From Kallipyga massiliensis ph2 (GTDB lineage Bacteria > Bacillota > Clostridia > Tissierellales > Peptoniphilaceae), in NCBI RefSeq assembly GCF_000311985.1, contig NZ_HE978585.1:894247-958246 (forward strand): a DNA stretch of 64,000 bases, read 5' to 3'. Within the stretch, counting starts at the first letter, position 1; every line of letters begins with the position of its first letter. This document shows, in pieces, positions 26,947-37,795 of the stretch. The notes under the pieces are model-generated. The model made no database searches. It was given only the letters and a program-made list of their open reading frames with translations, and was not told the DNA's origin. The position numbers were made by a program, and so were the translations under genes.

Positions 26947-29011
26947 GTATTTTCTTGAAATAGGGGTGGAAGAATTTCCCTCCCGCTTTATCGCCTCCAC
27001 CAAGGAACAGCTCATCAACAACGTCCTCAAGATTCTATCAGAGGAGGGTCTTTCTGTAGAAAGCACGCGGATCGAATCCACCCCCCGGCGCTTTGCCCTC
27101 TGGCTGGAGGGTATTGGAGCGGAGGACACGGAAGCTTTCGAGGTCGTCCGGGGCCCCTCGGTCCGGGTGGCCTATGACCAGGAGGGCCAGCCCACCAAAG
27201 CCTTGGAGGGCTTCCTCCGGTCAAAGGGCCTGAGCCCGGACGATGTCTATGTGGAATCCAACGGTAAAGAGGACTATGTCTTTGCAAAAATCACTAAGGA
27301 GGCGGTTTCTCCTGAGAAGGTCTTGAAAAAGGCTATTCCGGAAGCCATCCGGCAAATCTCCAACCCCCGGTCCATGCGTTGGGGAGGGAAGAACCTCCGC
27401 TTTCTCCGCCCCATCCGCTGGCTGGTCTCCCTCTATAACGACGAAGTCCTGGACTTCGACCTGGAAGGGATTCCTGTCGGACGGACGACCAAGGGTCACC
27501 GCTTCCTAGGCCACGGTACGGTGGAAATCACAACGATCGATAGCTATGAGGAGACCTTAAAAGAAGAGTTTGTCATCGTGGATGAGAGCGAACGGCGGAA
27601 CATCATCGTCCGCGGGCTCAACCGCAAGGCCAGAGAGCACGGGGGCCTGCCCATGCATGATGATGACCTCCTGGATGAAGTCGTCTCCATCGTTGAATAC
27701 CCCACCGTCTTTATCGGAGAGATCCCCCAAAACTATCTGGACCTCCCCCAGGAAGTCATTATCACGCCTATGAAGGACCACCAGCGCTATTTCCCTGTGG
27801 TTGATGATGAGGGTAAGCTCCTGCCCTACTTCCTCTCCGTCCGCAATGGGAACGAAGAGGGAATCGAAAATGTGGTGGCCGGAAATGAGAAGGTCTTGGT
27901 TCCTCGCCTGGAGGATGCCAAGTTCTTCTACGACCAGGACCTCTCCCAGGCCCTGGAAGACTACCTGCCCAAGCTGGATGACCTGGTTTTCCATGAGAAC
28001 CTGGGGACCATGCTGGATAAGACCGGGCGTTTGGAATCCCTGACCCGGTCCCTGGCGGAAAATATGGACTGCGGGCCCGAAACCATGGCCGCGGCGACCC
28101 GGGCTGCCCGCCTCTCCAAGGCCGACCTGGTCACCCAGATGGTGGTGGAGTTTACGGAACTCCAGGGAATCATGGGCCGGATCTATGCAGAAAAGAATGG
28201 GGAAGAGGGCCTGGTTGCCCTGGCCATTGAAGAACAGTATATGCCCAAGGGGGCTGACGGCCAGGTTCCCCAGTCTACCCCCGGGATCATCCTTTCCCTG
28301 GCGGATAAAATGGACAACATCGCCGGCCTCTTTGCCATCGGTGTCCGGGTCACGGGTTCCCAGGACCCCTTCGGCCTCCGTCGGGCCGCCAACGGGATCA
28401 TTGACATCCTTTATGAGGCTTCCCTCCATATCAATCTATGGGAGGGCTTCCGGGACGCCCTTGTTCTTTATGTCGAAGAGGAGGGCCTGGTCTTTGACTA
28501 CGATGAGATCATGGAGACCATCTACAACTTCTTCCTGGGCCGCCTCCGGACAAAGATGGATGACCTGGGGATCCGCTATGATGTGATCGATGCGGTCTTT
28601 GCTTCCAAGGAAAAGGACCTCCTCTCCCTGATCAACATGGGGGAGGCCATCGACGGCTACCTTAAGGAAGAGGGGGGTGACCTCCTGATCACGGACTTTG
28701 TCCGGATTGAGTCCCTGGCCAAGAAGTATGAGGGCCAGCCTTTAGTGGAGGAGGTCCTGGAGGATGAGGACCGGGTCCTCTACCAGTCCCTCAACCGGAG
28801 GGAGACGGTTGAAGAAGCCATCGAAAAGGGCCACTATAAGGAAGCCCTGGACCTGCTCAAGGATTGGATGCCCCTGGTCAACGACTACCTGGACAAGACC
28901 ATGATCATGGTGGAGGATGAATCCCTCCGGGCTGCCCGCCTGGCTATGCTCCATACGATCAACGAAGTCATTTCCCGGATTCTGGTTCCTTCGGCCATTG
29001 TTCGAGAATAA
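26939..29011 (+). CDS. glyS: Glycyl-tRNA synthetase beta subunit
   Basis: 690 residues. Starts [16 protein letters not shown], the family N-terminus; contains the HD-like core ([28 protein letters not shown]) and a C-terminal anticodon-binding DALR-like domain. It binds tRNA-Gly for the catalytic alpha chain. GAGGAGGAAAGTC precedes ATG 26939; a longer frame upstream lies inside glyQ and is not the start. Confidence 0.96.
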   Translation: MNKYFLEIGVEEFPSRFIASTKEQLINNVLKILSEEGLSVESTRIESTPRRFALWLEGIGAEDTEAFEVVRGPSVRVAYDQEGQPTKALEGFLRSKGLSPDDVYVESNGKEDYVFAKITKEAVSPEKVLKKAIPEAIRQISNPRSMRWGGKNLRFLRPIRWLVSLYNDEVLDFDLEGIPVGRTTKGHRFLGHGTVEITTIDSYEETLKEEFVIVDESERRNIIVRGLNRKAREHGGLPMHDDDLLDEVVSIVEYPTVFIGEIPQNYLDLPQEVIITPMKDHQRYFPVVDDEGKLLPYFLSVRNGNEEGIENVVAGNEKVLVPRLEDAKFFYDQDLSQALEDYLPKLDDLVFHENLGTMLDKTGRLESLTRSLAENMDCGPETMAAATRAARLSKADLVTQMVVEFTELQGIMGRIYAEKNGEEGLVALAIEEQYMPKGADGQVPQSTPGIILSLADKMDNIAGLFAIGVRVTGSQDPFGLRRAANGIIDILYEASLHINLWEGFRDALVLYVEEEGLVFDYDEIMETIYNFFLGRLRTKMDDLGIRYDVIDAVFASKEKDLLSLINMGEAIDGYLKEEGGDLLITDFVRIESLAKKYEGQPLVEEVLEDEDRVLYQSLNRRETVEEAIEKGHYKEALDLLKDWMPLVNDYLDKTMIMVEDESLRAARLAMLHTINEVISRILVPSAIVRE

Positions 29012-29042
29012 GAGGGAAGGCCCGGGGGAAAAGGAGGCCGGT

Positions 29043-29903
29043 TTGCGTACGGTAGACATCTACATCATTTCTGATTCCAGCGGAGAAACGGGGGAGGCCA
29101 TGGCCCGGGCCCTTATGGGGCAATTTCCGGACCTGGAAGCTCGCTTCCTCCGCTATCCGGACTTAACAGAGCCGGCGGAGGTGGATTCGGTCATATCTCG
29201 GATCCTGGAACAAGGCCGGAAGTCATCTTCCCTGGTTGTCATCTCGGTCGTCCTGGCGGAAATCCACCATTCTTTGGTGGAGGCCTGCCAGGCTGCCGGA
29301 CTCCCCTTCATCGACCTCTATGCCGATGCCATCACCACCATCATGAAGGCCTTCGACGTTCATCCGGTTATGGAGGCGGGGATGACCCGAAAGCTGACGT
29401 CCAACTATTTTGACCGGATCTCTTCGATGGAATTTGCGGTCCGCTATGACGACGGTAAAGATCCCCGGGGCTTTCTCAAGGCTGACCTGATCCTTCTGGG
29501 AGTTTCTCGGACCTCCAAAACCCCCCTGTCCATGTTCCTGGCCACCAAGGGCTACAATGTCGCCAACCTCCCCCTCCTCCCGGAAGTGGACTTGGCTGAG
29601 GAGGTCTTCCAGGCGGACAAGAGGCGGATTGTGGGCCTGACGGTTTCCGAAGCCCAACTCTTTGAAGCCCGAAAGAACCGCTTATCTACCTTGGGGATTG
29701 CCGAGGATGCGGACTACATCGCGGACTCTCGGATTGAAAAGGAGCTGTCCTATGCCCGGTCTGTCTTCGATCAATTGGGCTGCAAGGTTATCGATGTGAC
29801 CGACTCAGCGATTGAAGTCACGGCAGCCCGGATTGTCAACTACCTCCAGGAGACCTTTGGCGACGAGGCCAAGCGTCAGTTGGGCCAGGAGGCTATGATC
29901 TGA
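29043..29903 (+). CDS. PpsR-type pyruvate phosphate dikinase / PEP synthase regulatory kinase-phosphorylase
   Basis: A 286-residue DUF299 protein. Starts (M)RTVDIYIISDSSGETGE; P-loop GVSRTSKTPLSMFLA; then LLPEVDLAEEVF. These enzymes phosphorylate PPDK or PEP synthase using ADP and reverse it with phosphate. The TTG start at 29043 follows AAAAGGAGG at good distance. It sits between glyS and dgt, the usual Firmicutes slot (yqfL). Whether the target is PPDK or PEP synthase cannot be told from this window. Confidence 0.92.
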   Translation: MRTVDIYIISDSSGETGEAMARALMGQFPDLEARFLRYPDLTEPAEVDSVISRILEQGRKSSSLVVISVVLAEIHHSLVEACQAAGLPFIDLYADAITTIMKAFDVHPVMEAGMTRKLTSNYFDRISSMEFAVRYDDGKDPRGFLKADLILLGVSRTSKTPLSMFLATKGYNVANLPLLPEVDLAEEVFQADKRRIVGLTVSEAQLFEARKNRLSTLGIAEDADYIADSRIEKELSYARSVFDQLGCKVIDVTDSAIEVTAARIVNYLQETFGDEAKRQLGQEAMI

Positions 29904-29950
29904 GAACCGCTTTAGGGAGGACCCGGCGAATCACTTTCAACAAAAGACTA

Positions 29951-29981
29951 AGGAGACGGCAACCGTCTCCTTTTTGTTTTT
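29951..29981 (+). terminator. Terminator after the ppsR-type gene
   Basis: AGGAGACGG pairs exactly with CCGTCTCCT around CAA, followed by T-rich sequence. Confidence 0.9.
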
Positions 29982-30033
29982 CCCCTTGAAGGGTATAGAT
30001 ATGTTGATCAAAATTTGGGAAGGAGGGGGAGGC

Positions 30034-31062
30034 ATGCGACAGCGAAAAGACATTGAAAAGATCGAGGAGACCCTCTTGGCCCCCCGGGCCAGCCGGGCCA
30101 GCCAGTCTCGGGGGAGGGCTTTTCCCGAGGAAGAGGACCCCTACCGGACCATCTACCAGAGGGATCGGGACCGGATCCTCCACTCCAAGGCCTTCCGTCG
30201 GCTCAAGCACAAGACCCAGGTCTTTATCGCCCCGGAGGGGGACCACTACCGGACCCGCCTGACCCACACCTTGGAAGTGGATCAGATCGGCCGGACCATG
30301 GCCCGGGCCCTGGCCCTGAATGAGGACCTGGTGGATGCCATCGCCCTGGGCCACGATGTGGGCCACACCCCCTTCGGCCATGCCGGCGAGTACGTCCTGG
30401 AGAAAATCCTGGGGAAGTTCTCCCATGCGGAACAGTCGGTCCGGGTCCTTTCCTTTATGGAGCAGGGGTCCAAGCGCCACGATTATGTGGGCCTCAACCT
30501 CTCCTGGGAGGTCCTGGACGGGATCAGGAACCACTCGGGCGGGAACCAGGCTGCCACCCTGGAGGGCCGCCTCCTCAAGTTTGCCGACCGGATCGCCTAT
30601 GTCAACCACGACATTGACGACTCCATCCGGGCGGGGGTCCTTAAAGAAGAGGACCTGCCCAAGGAGTGCACGGATGTCCTGGGCCACTCTTTCTCTGACC
30701 GGATCAACCGGATGGTCATGGCGGTCATCGAAGCTTCTGATGGCCAGGATGATATCCTTATGACCGAGGAAGTCTGGGCGGCCTCCCGGAAGCTCCGAGC
30801 ATATATGTATGAGAATGTCTACCACAATGCCCTGGTCAAGAGCGAGAACGACAAGCTCCTTAAGGTCATCGAAGATATTTTTCATTTTTATTTGAAGGAG
30901 CCCGACCGCCTGCCTGAAAGCCACCGGGCCCTCTACATTAAGGATCATGCGGAGGATCCCCTGGAAAGGGTGGTGGCGGATTATGTGGCCGGGATGACGG
31001 ACGACTACCTCATCTCCACCTACCGCAAGCTCTTTATCCCCCGGGCATGGACCGAAATGTAG
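30034..31062 (+). CDS. dgt: dGTP triphosphohydrolase-like HD-domain protein
   Basis: 342 residues. HD motif residues are in YRTRLTHTLEVDQIGRTMAR and ALGHDVGHTPFGHAGE, followed by HNSGGNQ-type and NHDIDDSIRAG. It matches the Dgt-like HD family that lies before dnaG in Firmicutes and probably hydrolyses dNTPs. ATG 30034 follows GGAGGGGGAGG. Symbol by family; substrate preference is not shown by sequence. Confidence 0.9.
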   Translation: MRQRKDIEKIEETLLAPRASRASQSRGRAFPEEEDPYRTIYQRDRDRILHSKAFRRLKHKTQVFIAPEGDHYRTRLTHTLEVDQIGRTMARALALNEDLVDAIALGHDVGHTPFGHAGEYVLEKILGKFSHAEQSVRVLSFMEQGSKRHDYVGLNLSWEVLDGIRNHSGGNQAATLEGRLLKFADRIAYVNHDIDDSIRAGVLKEEDLPKECTDVLGHSFSDRINRMVMAVIEASDGQDDILMTEEVWAASRKLRAYMYENVYHNALVKSENDKLLKVIEDIFHFYLKEPDRLPESHRALYIKDHAEDPLERVVADYVAGMTDDYLISTYRKLFIPRAWTEM

Positions 31063-31105
31063 GAAACTTTCTTTATCTTCAGACATGGTTTGAAAGCAGG
31101 TAACG

Positions 31106-33043
31106 GTGTATATTTCCGATCAAACAATCGATAGGGTCAGGGAGGCCATCGACATCGCCGGCCTGGTGGGCGATTACCTGGACTTAAAGCCGGCCGGCCG
31201 GTCCCTCAAAGCCTGCTGCCCCTTCCACCAGGAGAAGACCCCTTCCTTTATGGTGACGCCCGACCTGGGACGGTATAAATGTTTCGGTTGCGGGGAGTCG
31301 GGGGATGGGATCACCTTTGTCATGAAGATGGAACATCTGGATTTTCCGGATGCTGTCCGCTTTTTGGCGGACAAGTACGGGATCCCCATTGAAGCAGCGG
31401 ATCCACGGGAAGTGGAGAGGCAGGAGAAGAAGGAAGCCCTCTTCCGGATCAACCGGGAAGCCGCCTTTTTCTACTACCGCCGCCTCCTGACCAACCGTCG
31501 GCCTCAGGCCTACCTCCGGAGGCGGGGGATGACCTCGGCCATCATCAACCCCTTTCTTTTGGGCTATGCGGACGGCCAGGGCCAGTCCCTCTACCGGTAT
31601 TTGAAGGACAAGGGGGTTGAGGAGGCGGACCTTTTGAGCCTGGGCTTAATCGCCCGGTCCAATTCGGGTCAGGGCTTCTACGACAAGTTCCGCAACCGGC
31701 TCATCTTCCCCATTTTCAACAACCAGCGCAAAATTGTGGGTTTCGGAGGCCGGGTCATGGGGGATGGAATCCCCAAATACCTTAACTCTCCGGAGTCGGA
31801 GGTCTTTCACAAGGGCCACAACCTCTACGGAATCCACACCGTCATGGAACGCCCCCACCGGGACCGGATTATTATGGTGGAGGGCTACATGGACGTGATC
31901 GGCCTCTACGGCCAAGGGATCGACTATGCCATGGCCAGCCTGGGGACTGCCCTGACCCCGGACCAGGCCCGGCTGATTAAGCGGTATACGGACCAGGTTT
32001 ACCTTTGCTACGACGGGGATTCCGCCGGAATCAAGGCCGCCAGGCGGGCGATCGGGGTCTTTAGGAAGGAAGACATCGTCCCCAAGATGATCCTCCTCCC
32101 AGACGGCCTGGACCCGGATGAGTATATTCATGCGAAAGGGAAGGAAGCCTTTGAGGAGGCCATCCGCCAGGCGGTGGACCCCCCTTCCTTTGAGATCAAG
32201 CTCATCAAAGCTGCCCATAACTTGGAGGAGGCCGGGGGGCGGATGGACTTCCTCCGCCAGGCAGTGGACTACCTGGCGACCCTGGAAAGTCAGGGCGTTC
32301 GGGATATTTACCTCCAAGAGGTGGCGGACTTGGCCGGGGTCAAGCCCGCTTCGGTGGAAAGCGACCTGGAGGAGGCGGTGAAAAAGAAGGAGGCCCTGGA
32401 AGAAGAAGCCAGGGCGCGTCGGGCCCGGGTGAGTGGCCCCGGCCCTTCGGGACCGATAGATGAGGCCTATGATGATGAGCCGGATTATTATGAGGAGATG
32501 GACCCCTTTTATGAGGATGGTCCGCCTCCCTATATGGAGGAGGGGATGGATAGGGCTCCGGACCAGGCGGCCGGGGAGATCCGGGACCTCCGGGTTCGGA
32601 GCCGGCTGGAGGAAGCCCTCCTCTTCCGCCTCCAGGAAGGACCCCTTGATGACGAGGATCTAGACCTCCTCATGGACTACATGAGCCCGGGTTTGGAGAA
32701 GACCCTGGCCGAGACCATGGTGGCCCTCCGAAAGGAAGGGATTGCCCCATCAGCTCAGGCACTCAAGGAGAGCTTGGGGGAGGCCCTGCCGGAGGTCCTT
32801 TACATGAAATTAGTCAGCCGGGAAAAAAGGGACCGGGTGAGTCCCCAAGACCGGGAGACCCTGGACAGGGAACTCTTCCACCGGGTCCGCCTGGCCCGGT
32901 TGAATGAAAATCGACGAGAGCTCGAAGGGAAGATCCGCCAGGCGACCCGGGAAGGCGGTGGTCAGGAGATCCCGGCGCTTTTCCAGGCCCTACAGGAGAT
33001 TGACCAAAAGATGATGCAAATGAAAGAGGGAGTAGACCTATGA
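31106..33043 (+). CDS. dnaG: DNA primase
   Basis: 645 residues from a GTG start. CHC2 zinc domain ([21 protein letters not shown]), TOPRIM catalytic core ([24 protein letters not shown]), and a C-terminal DnaB-binding region. Between core and C-terminus, at ~residues 450-485, is an acidic Tyr/Pro-rich linker ([19 protein letters not shown]). It makes RNA primers at the replication fork. The stop overlaps the rpoD start (ATGA). Confidence 0.97.
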   Translation: MYISDQTIDRVREAIDIAGLVGDYLDLKPAGRSLKACCPFHQEKTPSFMVTPDLGRYKCFGCGESGDGITFVMKMEHLDFPDAVRFLADKYGIPIEAADPREVERQEKKEALFRINREAAFFYYRRLLTNRRPQAYLRRRGMTSAIINPFLLGYADGQGQSLYRYLKDKGVEEADLLSLGLIARSNSGQGFYDKFRNRLIFPIFNNQRKIVGFGGRVMGDGIPKYLNSPESEVFHKGHNLYGIHTVMERPHRDRIIMVEGYMDVIGLYGQGIDYAMASLGTALTPDQARLIKRYTDQVYLCYDGDSAGIKAARRAIGVFRKEDIVPKMILLPDGLDPDEYIHAKGKEAFEEAIRQAVDPPSFEIKLIKAAHNLEEAGGRMDFLRQAVDYLATLESQGVRDIYLQEVADLAGVKPASVESDLEEAVKKKEALEEEARARRARVSGPGPSGPIDEAYDDEPDYYEEMDPFYEDGPPPYMEEGMDRAPDQAAGEIRDLRVRSRLEEALLFRLQEGPLDDEDLDLLMDYMSPGLEKTLAETMVALRKEGIAPSAQALKESLGEALPEVLYMKLVSREKRDRVSPQDRETLDRELFHRVRLARLNENRRELEGKIRQATREGGGQEIPALFQALQEIDQKMMQMKEGVDL

Positions 33044-35133
33044 CGGACAAGAAGTTGGAGAAGGATGAGATTGTTGATCTGGACGATTATAAACAGGAAA
33101 TCATCGAAGAACTTCAAAAAGTAGCCGACCAGAACCACGACAAAATTGCCCTGAAGAACCTGGAAGACCTGGAAATCTTCGACCGCTTGGAAGACGACGA
33201 CCGCCAGGACGTCCTCAAGGAATTGGAGGAGAGGGGGGTGGAAATCGAGGAAGAGGTCTACCGGTCCGCCTTGGAAGAGGAAGAAGAGCTAGAGGAAGAG
33301 GCTTTGGCTGAAGATGAGGACCTGGAGGACTTGGACGACCTGGATGAAGAGGTCGAAGAGAAGGAAGAAGAGGAGTCCAAGGCCAGGAAAAAGACCAAGA
33401 AGCAGCAGGCCGCCGAAGCCAGAAAGGCTATGCGGAATGTGGCTGTGGATGACCCGGTCAAGATGTACCTCAAGGAAATCGGCAGGGTGGACCTCCTGAC
33501 TGCCCAGGAGGAGGTCATCCTGGCCAAGCGGATGGAGAATGCCCAGATGGTGGAAAAGGCCCTCCGGGGAGAGCGGCCCACCCTCCGTGAAGCCATCGAA
33601 CTCGCCAAGAAATCCCTCAACCTGACCCAGGCTGACCTTCTTTTGGAAGTCATCCATGTCCTCAGTCAGGGAAAGGACCTCTCGGAGGACCTGGCCTCCC
33701 GGCTCAACCGCCTGGATATTTTCATCAACCGGGTCCTTCATGCGGAAGGTGACCGCCCCGACCCGGATTCCGATATTGCCAGAGCGGTGAAGACGGCAGC
33801 CTATGTGGAAAGATATATCCGCCGGAGATTGTCCAAGAAATCCATGACCGAGGAGGAATCCCGGGCCCTCAACTTCTGCATCAAAATTGAAGAGGCTGTG
33901 GTGACCAAGACCCTGGCCCCCGACCAGGTTACCAAGGACCAAGAAAAAATCATCACCTATGCCCTGGAAAATGAGGAGGCCATCAAGGCGGCGGTGGACC
34001 AGGTCTACAAGAAAAAGGAGGACAAGGATAGTGAGGTAAAATCTCTCCACCAGCTGGCCGAGGAGGCCGGCCTGCCTCCCTTCTCTGACAAGGACCAACT
34101 GAGCCCGGAGGAACGCCGGATCATCTACGAGCGCAATACGGAGATGGACAAGATGAACATCGCCCTCCGCAAGGCCCAACCAAAGGACGAATTGACCGAG
34201 CAGGAGGTGATTTCCTATGAGGTTTTGGGGAGGGAACTGGATAAGGTGAAGAAGGTCCTCGATGGCGAAATGACCGCCGACCAAGCCGAATTTGACCTGG
34301 ACGGCCTGGCCCAGGTCCGGGAGGCCACCATCCCTGCCCGGAAGTTCCTTATGGGAGAGCCCATGGCGGAATCCGACCAGGCCCACCTTAAACGGGTCCG
34401 CTGGCAGGGGTCCGAGGCCAAGCAGTACCTGGCTGAAACCAACCTCCGTCTGGTCGTCTCCATCGCCAAGCGCTATGTGGGTCGGGGGATGTCCTTCCTG
34501 GACCTCATCCAAGAAGGGAACCTGGGCCTCATGAAAGCCGTCGACAAGTTCGACTACCACCGGGGCTTCAAGTTCTCCACCTATGCCACCTGGTGGATCC
34601 GCCAGGCGATCACCCGGGCCATCGCTGACCAGGCCCGGACCATCCGGATCCCGGTCCACATGGTGGAGACCATCAACAAGCTCTCCCGGGCCCAGCGCCA
34701 GCTCCTCCAGGAGCTCAACCGCGATCCGACCAATGAGGAGATTGCGGCCGAGATGGGGATTGACGTCGAAAAGGTCCGGGTGGTCCGGAAGATTGCCCAG
34801 GAGCCCATCTCCTTGGAAACCCCGATTGGGGAAGAGGAAGATTCCCACTTGGGTGACTTTATTGAAGATGATACGGCTGTAGCCCCGGATGAGGCAGCGG
34901 ACTTTATCATGCTCCGGGAAGAACTCAAGAATATCCTCTCCACCCTCTCCGAAAGGGAGAGAAAGGTCCTCGAGCTCCGATTCGGCCTCAATGACGGGAC
35001 CCCCAGGACCCTGGAAGAGGTGGGCAGGGAGTTCGATGTCACCCGTGAGCGGATCCGCCAGATTGAGGCCAAGGCCATCCGGAAGCTCAAGCATCCCACC
35101 CGTTCCCAGAAGATCAAGGATTTCATTGAATAG
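33040..35133 (+). CDS. rpoD: Primary sigma factor (sigma-A/RpoD) with large insert
   Basis: 697 residues, against ~370 in typical Firmicutes. Region 1.1-like N-terminus (~1-70), then an acidic Glu/Asp stretch (~71-120), region 1.2 ([20 protein letters not shown], ~137), about 290 residues of charged helical sequence, and regions 2-4 from ~461: [43 protein letters not shown], and the C-terminal helix-turn-helix with [17 protein letters not shown]. The insert lies where E. coli sigma-70 has its non-conserved region. It directs housekeeping transcription. It overlaps dnaG by 4 bp and ends at a strong terminator. Confidence 0.97.
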   Translation: MTDKKLEKDEIVDLDDYKQEIIEELQKVADQNHDKIALKNLEDLEIFDRLEDDDRQDVLKELEERGVEIEEEVYRSALEEEEELEEEALAEDEDLEDLDDLDEEVEEKEEEESKARKKTKKQQAAEARKAMRNVAVDDPVKMYLKEIGRVDLLTAQEEVILAKRMENAQMVEKALRGERPTLREAIELAKKSLNLTQADLLLEVIHVLSQGKDLSEDLASRLNRLDIFINRVLHAEGDRPDPDSDIARAVKTAAYVERYIRRRLSKKSMTEEESRALNFCIKIEEAVVTKTLAPDQVTKDQEKIITYALENEEAIKAAVDQVYKKKEDKDSEVKSLHQLAEEAGLPPFSDKDQLSPEERRIIYERNTEMDKMNIALRKAQPKDELTEQEVISYEVLGRELDKVKKVLDGEMTADQAEFDLDGLAQVREATIPARKFLMGEPMAESDQAHLKRVRWQGSEAKQYLAETNLRLVVSIAKRYVGRGMSFLDLIQEGNLGLMKAVDKFDYHRGFKFSTYATWWIRQAITRAIADQARTIRIPVHMVETINKLSRAQRQLLQELNRDPTNEEIAAEMGIDVEKVRVVRKIAQEPISLETPIGEEEDSHLGDFIEDDTAVAPDEAADFIMLREELKNILSTLSERERKVLELRFGLNDGTPRTLEEVGREFDVTRERIRQIEAKAIRKLKHPTRSQKIKDFIE

Positions 35134-35155
35134 TCGGTGGACAACCACCCTGCCT

Positions 35156-35189
35156 CCTCCCTCTCGGCCTACCGGGAGGGAGGTTTTTT
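35156..35189 (+). terminator. rpoD terminator
   Basis: CCTCCCTCTCGG (35156-35167) pairs with CCGGGAGGGAGG (35172-35183, one G-U pair), then TTTTTT. Confidence 0.9.
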
Positions 35190-35214
35190 CAGGAGGGGAG
35201 AGAGGAGGGGGAAG

Positions 35215-35961
35215 ATGACAAAGAGAGACCTCGGCGGTGACCGGATTCAAGCCCTGGTGGACCGGGTCCTGCCCTGCCGGCGAGTGATTGATGTGGGCTG
35301 TGACCATGGCTATACCTCCATGGGTCTGGCCCAAAGGGAGGATATCGGCCAGGTCCTTGCCACGGATATATCCGGTCCTTCTCTGACCAAGCTCCAGGAG
35401 GCGCTCGAAGATGGGGGAGAGGGCTGGAAGATAAAAATTACCTGCGTCAGGGCCGATGGACTTCGGGACCTTCCTTGGAAGGAGGCGGATGCCCTGGTCA
35501 TCTCCGGCATGGGGGGTGGCCTGGTCCGGTCCATCCTGGAAGGAGAGGTCAATCTCTCCCGGTCCTGTCGCCAGTGGGTCTTGAGTCCCCAGAGCGACCT
35601 GGCCCATTTCCGGACCTACCTGGCCTCCCTTTCCTATGAAATACGGGAAGATATGGTGGAAGAAGGGGGAAAGTTCTATACCCTCTTCGACGTCCGTTTA
35701 GATGGAAAAATCCAGCCGGATTACCTTGAAAAGCTGGAGGCAGGGGACCCCTTCTTTTTGGACTATGGTCCTGACCTTCTGGCCAGGAGGGACCCGGTCC
35801 TTCTCCGGAAGATGAGGAAGGATCTGGCCGGTCTGGAAGACTTGGAAAGGAAGCTATCAGCTAGGCATCCGGAGAAAAGAGGGGATAAGCAGGAAAGACG
35901 CTTGAAAGAAGTGATCGAAGGAAAAAAACGGTTGGCGGCCTGGTTAGGGCCTGACCGATGA
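35215..35961 (+). CDS. trmK: tRNA (adenine(22)-N1)-methyltransferase
   Basis: 248 residues. SAM motif VIDVGCDHGYTSMGLA followed by ATDISGPSL, and SGMGGGLVRSIL, the TrmK signature; C-terminal coiled-coil helices (~190-240). It methylates A22 in the D-loop of tRNA-Ser and others. ATG 35215 is 4 nt after an AGGAGGGG site. The frame is open upstream but that stretch spans the rpoD terminator. nif3-like gene follows with coupled start. Confidence 0.93.
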   Translation: MTKRDLGGDRIQALVDRVLPCRRVIDVGCDHGYTSMGLAQREDIGQVLATDISGPSLTKLQEALEDGGEGWKIKITCVRADGLRDLPWKEADALVISGMGGGLVRSILEGEVNLSRSCRQWVLSPQSDLAHFRTYLASLSYEIREDMVEEGGKFYTLFDVRLDGKIQPDYLEKLEAGDPFFLDYGPDLLARRDPVLLRKMRKDLAGLEDLERKLSARHPEKRGDKQERRLKEVIEGKKRLAAWLGPDR

Positions 35962-35972
35962 GGGAGGATGCG

Positions 35973-36788
35973 ATGAGAATACAAGATTGGGTAGACCGTT
36001 GGGAAAAAATGGTTCCTCTGGACCTCCAGGAGGCCTGGGACCATTCGGGAAAGCAGGTGGGGGACTTCGGGGGAGAACTAACCGGGGTGGTCATGGCCCT
36101 GGACCTGACCCATGAGGCCATTGATCGGGCGGTGGAAGAGGGGGCTAACTTCATCTTCACCCACCACCCCCTCTTCTTTTCTCCCCTGGAGGACCTGGTC
36201 TACGGGTCACCCCGAGTCGACCTCCTGGTGGCCTGTATTGAAAAGAAAATTGCGGTTTATGCCTCCCACACCCCTTTTGACCGGGTGGATGGGGGAGTCA
36301 ATGATGTCCTGGCGGAGGAGATCGGCCTCCGGGGCCGCCTTCCTCTGGAAGATGCCCCCCTGGATTCTCCCCACTGGGACCTGGCCAAGGGGATGGGACG
36401 GTTGGGCCGTCTTGTGGACCCCATGCCCTTAAAAGAGTATGCGGAAAGGATCCAGGAGAAGCTGGGTCTTCCTTCGGTCACCTTCTATGGAGACCCGGAG
36501 GCCCCGGTGGACCGGGTAGCTTGCCTGGGCGGGTCGGGGATGGACTTTGTCCCCCAAGCCCTTGAAAAGGGGGCCCAGGTTTTGGTGACCTCGGATGTCA
36601 AGTACCACGATGCCCAGGATGCCCTCAGGCGGGGCCTCTTCCTGGTCGACCTTTCCCACTACGGGTCGGAATTTCCGGCCATGAAAAGGGCCATGACCTG
36701 GGCCGGGGATTTCGCTCCTGAGGTCCCGGTCATTCTGGTGGAAAACGGGTTGGATTCAAAACGTTGGTCGACAGGCTACAGCTTGTGA
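35973..36788 (+). CDS. NIF3-like (DUF34) metal-binding protein
   Basis: 271 residues. Metal motifs FIFTHHPLFF and SHTPFDRVDGGVNDVLAE near the N-terminal half, and TSDVKYHDAQDALRRG plus DLSHYGSE in the second half. The family may act as a GTP cyclohydrolase I type 2-like or metal insertion protein, but the role is unsettled. ATG 35973 is 5 nt after GGGAGG; an earlier ATG at 35958 overlaps trmK. The trmK-nif3 pair after rpoD is standard in Firmicutes. Confidence 0.92.
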   Translation: MRIQDWVDRWEKMVPLDLQEAWDHSGKQVGDFGGELTGVVMALDLTHEAIDRAVEEGANFIFTHHPLFFSPLEDLVYGSPRVDLLVACIEKKIAVYASHTPFDRVDGGVNDVLAEEIGLRGRLPLEDAPLDSPHWDLAKGMGRLGRLVDPMPLKEYAERIQEKLGLPSVTFYGDPEAPVDRVACLGGSGMDFVPQALEKGAQVLVTSDVKYHDAQDALRRGLFLVDLSHYGSEFPAMKRAMTWAGDFAPEVPVILVENGLDSKRWSTGYSL

Positions 36789-36794
36789 TATTAT
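36766..36794 (+). promoter_or_regulatory. Possible promoter of RNase P RNA
   Basis: TATTAT at 36789-36794, preceded by TG, lies at the end of the NIF3-like gene and 8 bp before the RNA start. The -35 (TTGGTC near 36764-36769) is weak. Confidence 0.45.
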
Positions 36795-36802
36795 AGGAAA
36801 TC

Positions 36803-37118
36803 GGAAGTAAGCCGGACTATCGCGACAGGTTCGAGGAAAGTCCGTGCACCATAGAGCAGGATACCGGATAACGTCCGGTGGAGGTGACTCTAAGGCCAGT
36901 GCAACAGAAATAGACCGCCCGCAAGGGTAAGGGTGGAAAGGTGAGGTAAGAGCTCACCAGCAGGCTGGAGACAGTCTGGCTCTGTAAACCCTATCCGGTG
37001 CAAGATCAAACGTCCAATGGGTTGCTCGTCCGGACAAAGGATCGCTGGAGCCCGGTGGTGACGCCGGGCCGAGACAGATGATAGTCGAAAACAGAACACG
37101 GCTTACCGGCTTGCTTCC
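36803..37118 (+). ncRNA. rnpB: RNase P RNA, bacterial type A
   Basis: Helix P1 ends GGAAGTAAGCCGG (36803-36815) and CCGGCTTGCTTCC (37106-37118) pair along their full length with one G-U. The conserved core GAGGAAAGTCCGTGCACC, ACAGAAATAGACCGCC, AAGGGTGGAAAGGTG and ACAGAACACGGCTTACC are all present. About 316 nt. It removes 5' leaders from pre-tRNA. A T-rich stretch follows. The core fits the ancestral A type rather than the B type of Bacillus; that class call is by eye. Confidence 0.95.
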
Positions 37119-37151
37119 CTATTTTTTCATATTCATGCGGAGGAGGAAACC

Positions 37152-37595
37152 ATGAAAATTGCCATTGCATCCGACCATGCCGGCTTTATCCTAAAGCCTG
37201 CCATTGTAGACTATATCCGGGAATTGGGCCATGAGGTCAAGGACTTCGGTCCCTCCGACGATGGCCGAGTCAACTATCCGGACTATGCCCTCAAGGTATC
37301 CGAGAGCGTAGCCGGGGGAGAGTGCGACCTGGGCGTCCTCATCTGTGGGACCGGCATCGGCATGGCCATCACCGCCAACAAGGTCAAGGGGATCCGTTGC
37401 GGGTCCGTCTCGGAATCCTATTCCGCCCGCATGTCCAGGGAGCACAACAATGCCAATGTGATCTCCTTCGGCGCCCGGGTGGTGGGGGAGGACATCGCTA
37501 AGGACATCGTCAAAGCCTTTTTGGAGGGAGAATTCAAGGGCGGCCGCCATGGTGACCGGGTAAAGATCATCAGGGATTATGAAAGCTGCCATTAA
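37152..37595 (+). CDS. rpiB: Ribose 5-phosphate isomerase B
   Basis: 147 residues. IAIASDHAGFILKPAI at the N-terminus, active-site Cys in GVLICGTGIGMAITANK, and CGSVSESYSARMSREHNNAN. It interconverts ribose 5-phosphate and ribulose 5-phosphate in the pentose phosphate pathway; RpiB-family proteins may also act on allose or galactose phosphates. GGAGGAGGAAACC precedes the ATG. Confidence 0.94.
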   Translation: MKIAIASDHAGFILKPAIVDYIRELGHEVKDFGPSDDGRVNYPDYALKVSESVAGGECDLGVLICGTGIGMAITANKVKGIRCGSVSESYSARMSREHNNANVISFGARVVGEDIAKDIVKAFLEGEFKGGRHGDRVKIIRDYESCH

Positions 37596-37605
37596 AGCGA
37601 TTTTT

Positions 37606-37637
37606 TTGACAGCCCCCCTCGATCTTGCTATTATAAT
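37606..37637 (+). promoter_or_regulatory. Promoter of rplM-rpsI
   Basis: TTGACA (37606-37611) followed by TATTAT (37629-37634, 17 bp) overlapping TATAAT (37632-37637, 20 bp). Confidence 0.75.
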
Positions 37638-37644
37638 TAGGTAT

Positions 37645-37795
37645 CATTATGGGCAAAAATGCTTTGCCCTTTGATTCTTCTTCAATCTCATTCGCAGCGT
37701 CGGCGTGCGAAACAGAAATTGTCGAATATCCAAAACCCGCCACCTCGTAGTGCGGAGGCTAAATTTGCGAGGGTAGAAAAAGAAAAGGAGCAAAG
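37645..37795 (+). promoter_or_regulatory. Structured 5' leader of rplM, candidate autoregulatory RNA
   Basis: About 150 nt untranslated. GGGCAAA/TTTGCCC hairpin (37651-37669) near the start, and CCTCG/CGAGG or CCGC/GCGG alternatives between 37740 and 37780 just before the ribosome binding site AAAAGGAG. Ribosomal protein L13 leaders are known in Firmicutes; I cannot match this one to that model by eye. Confidence 0.45.

Noticed and set aside
36789-37151. tRNA, tmRNA or 6S RNA in the gap after the NIF3-like gene
   Set aside because: The core sequences and the paired ends identify the whole segment as RNase P RNA.
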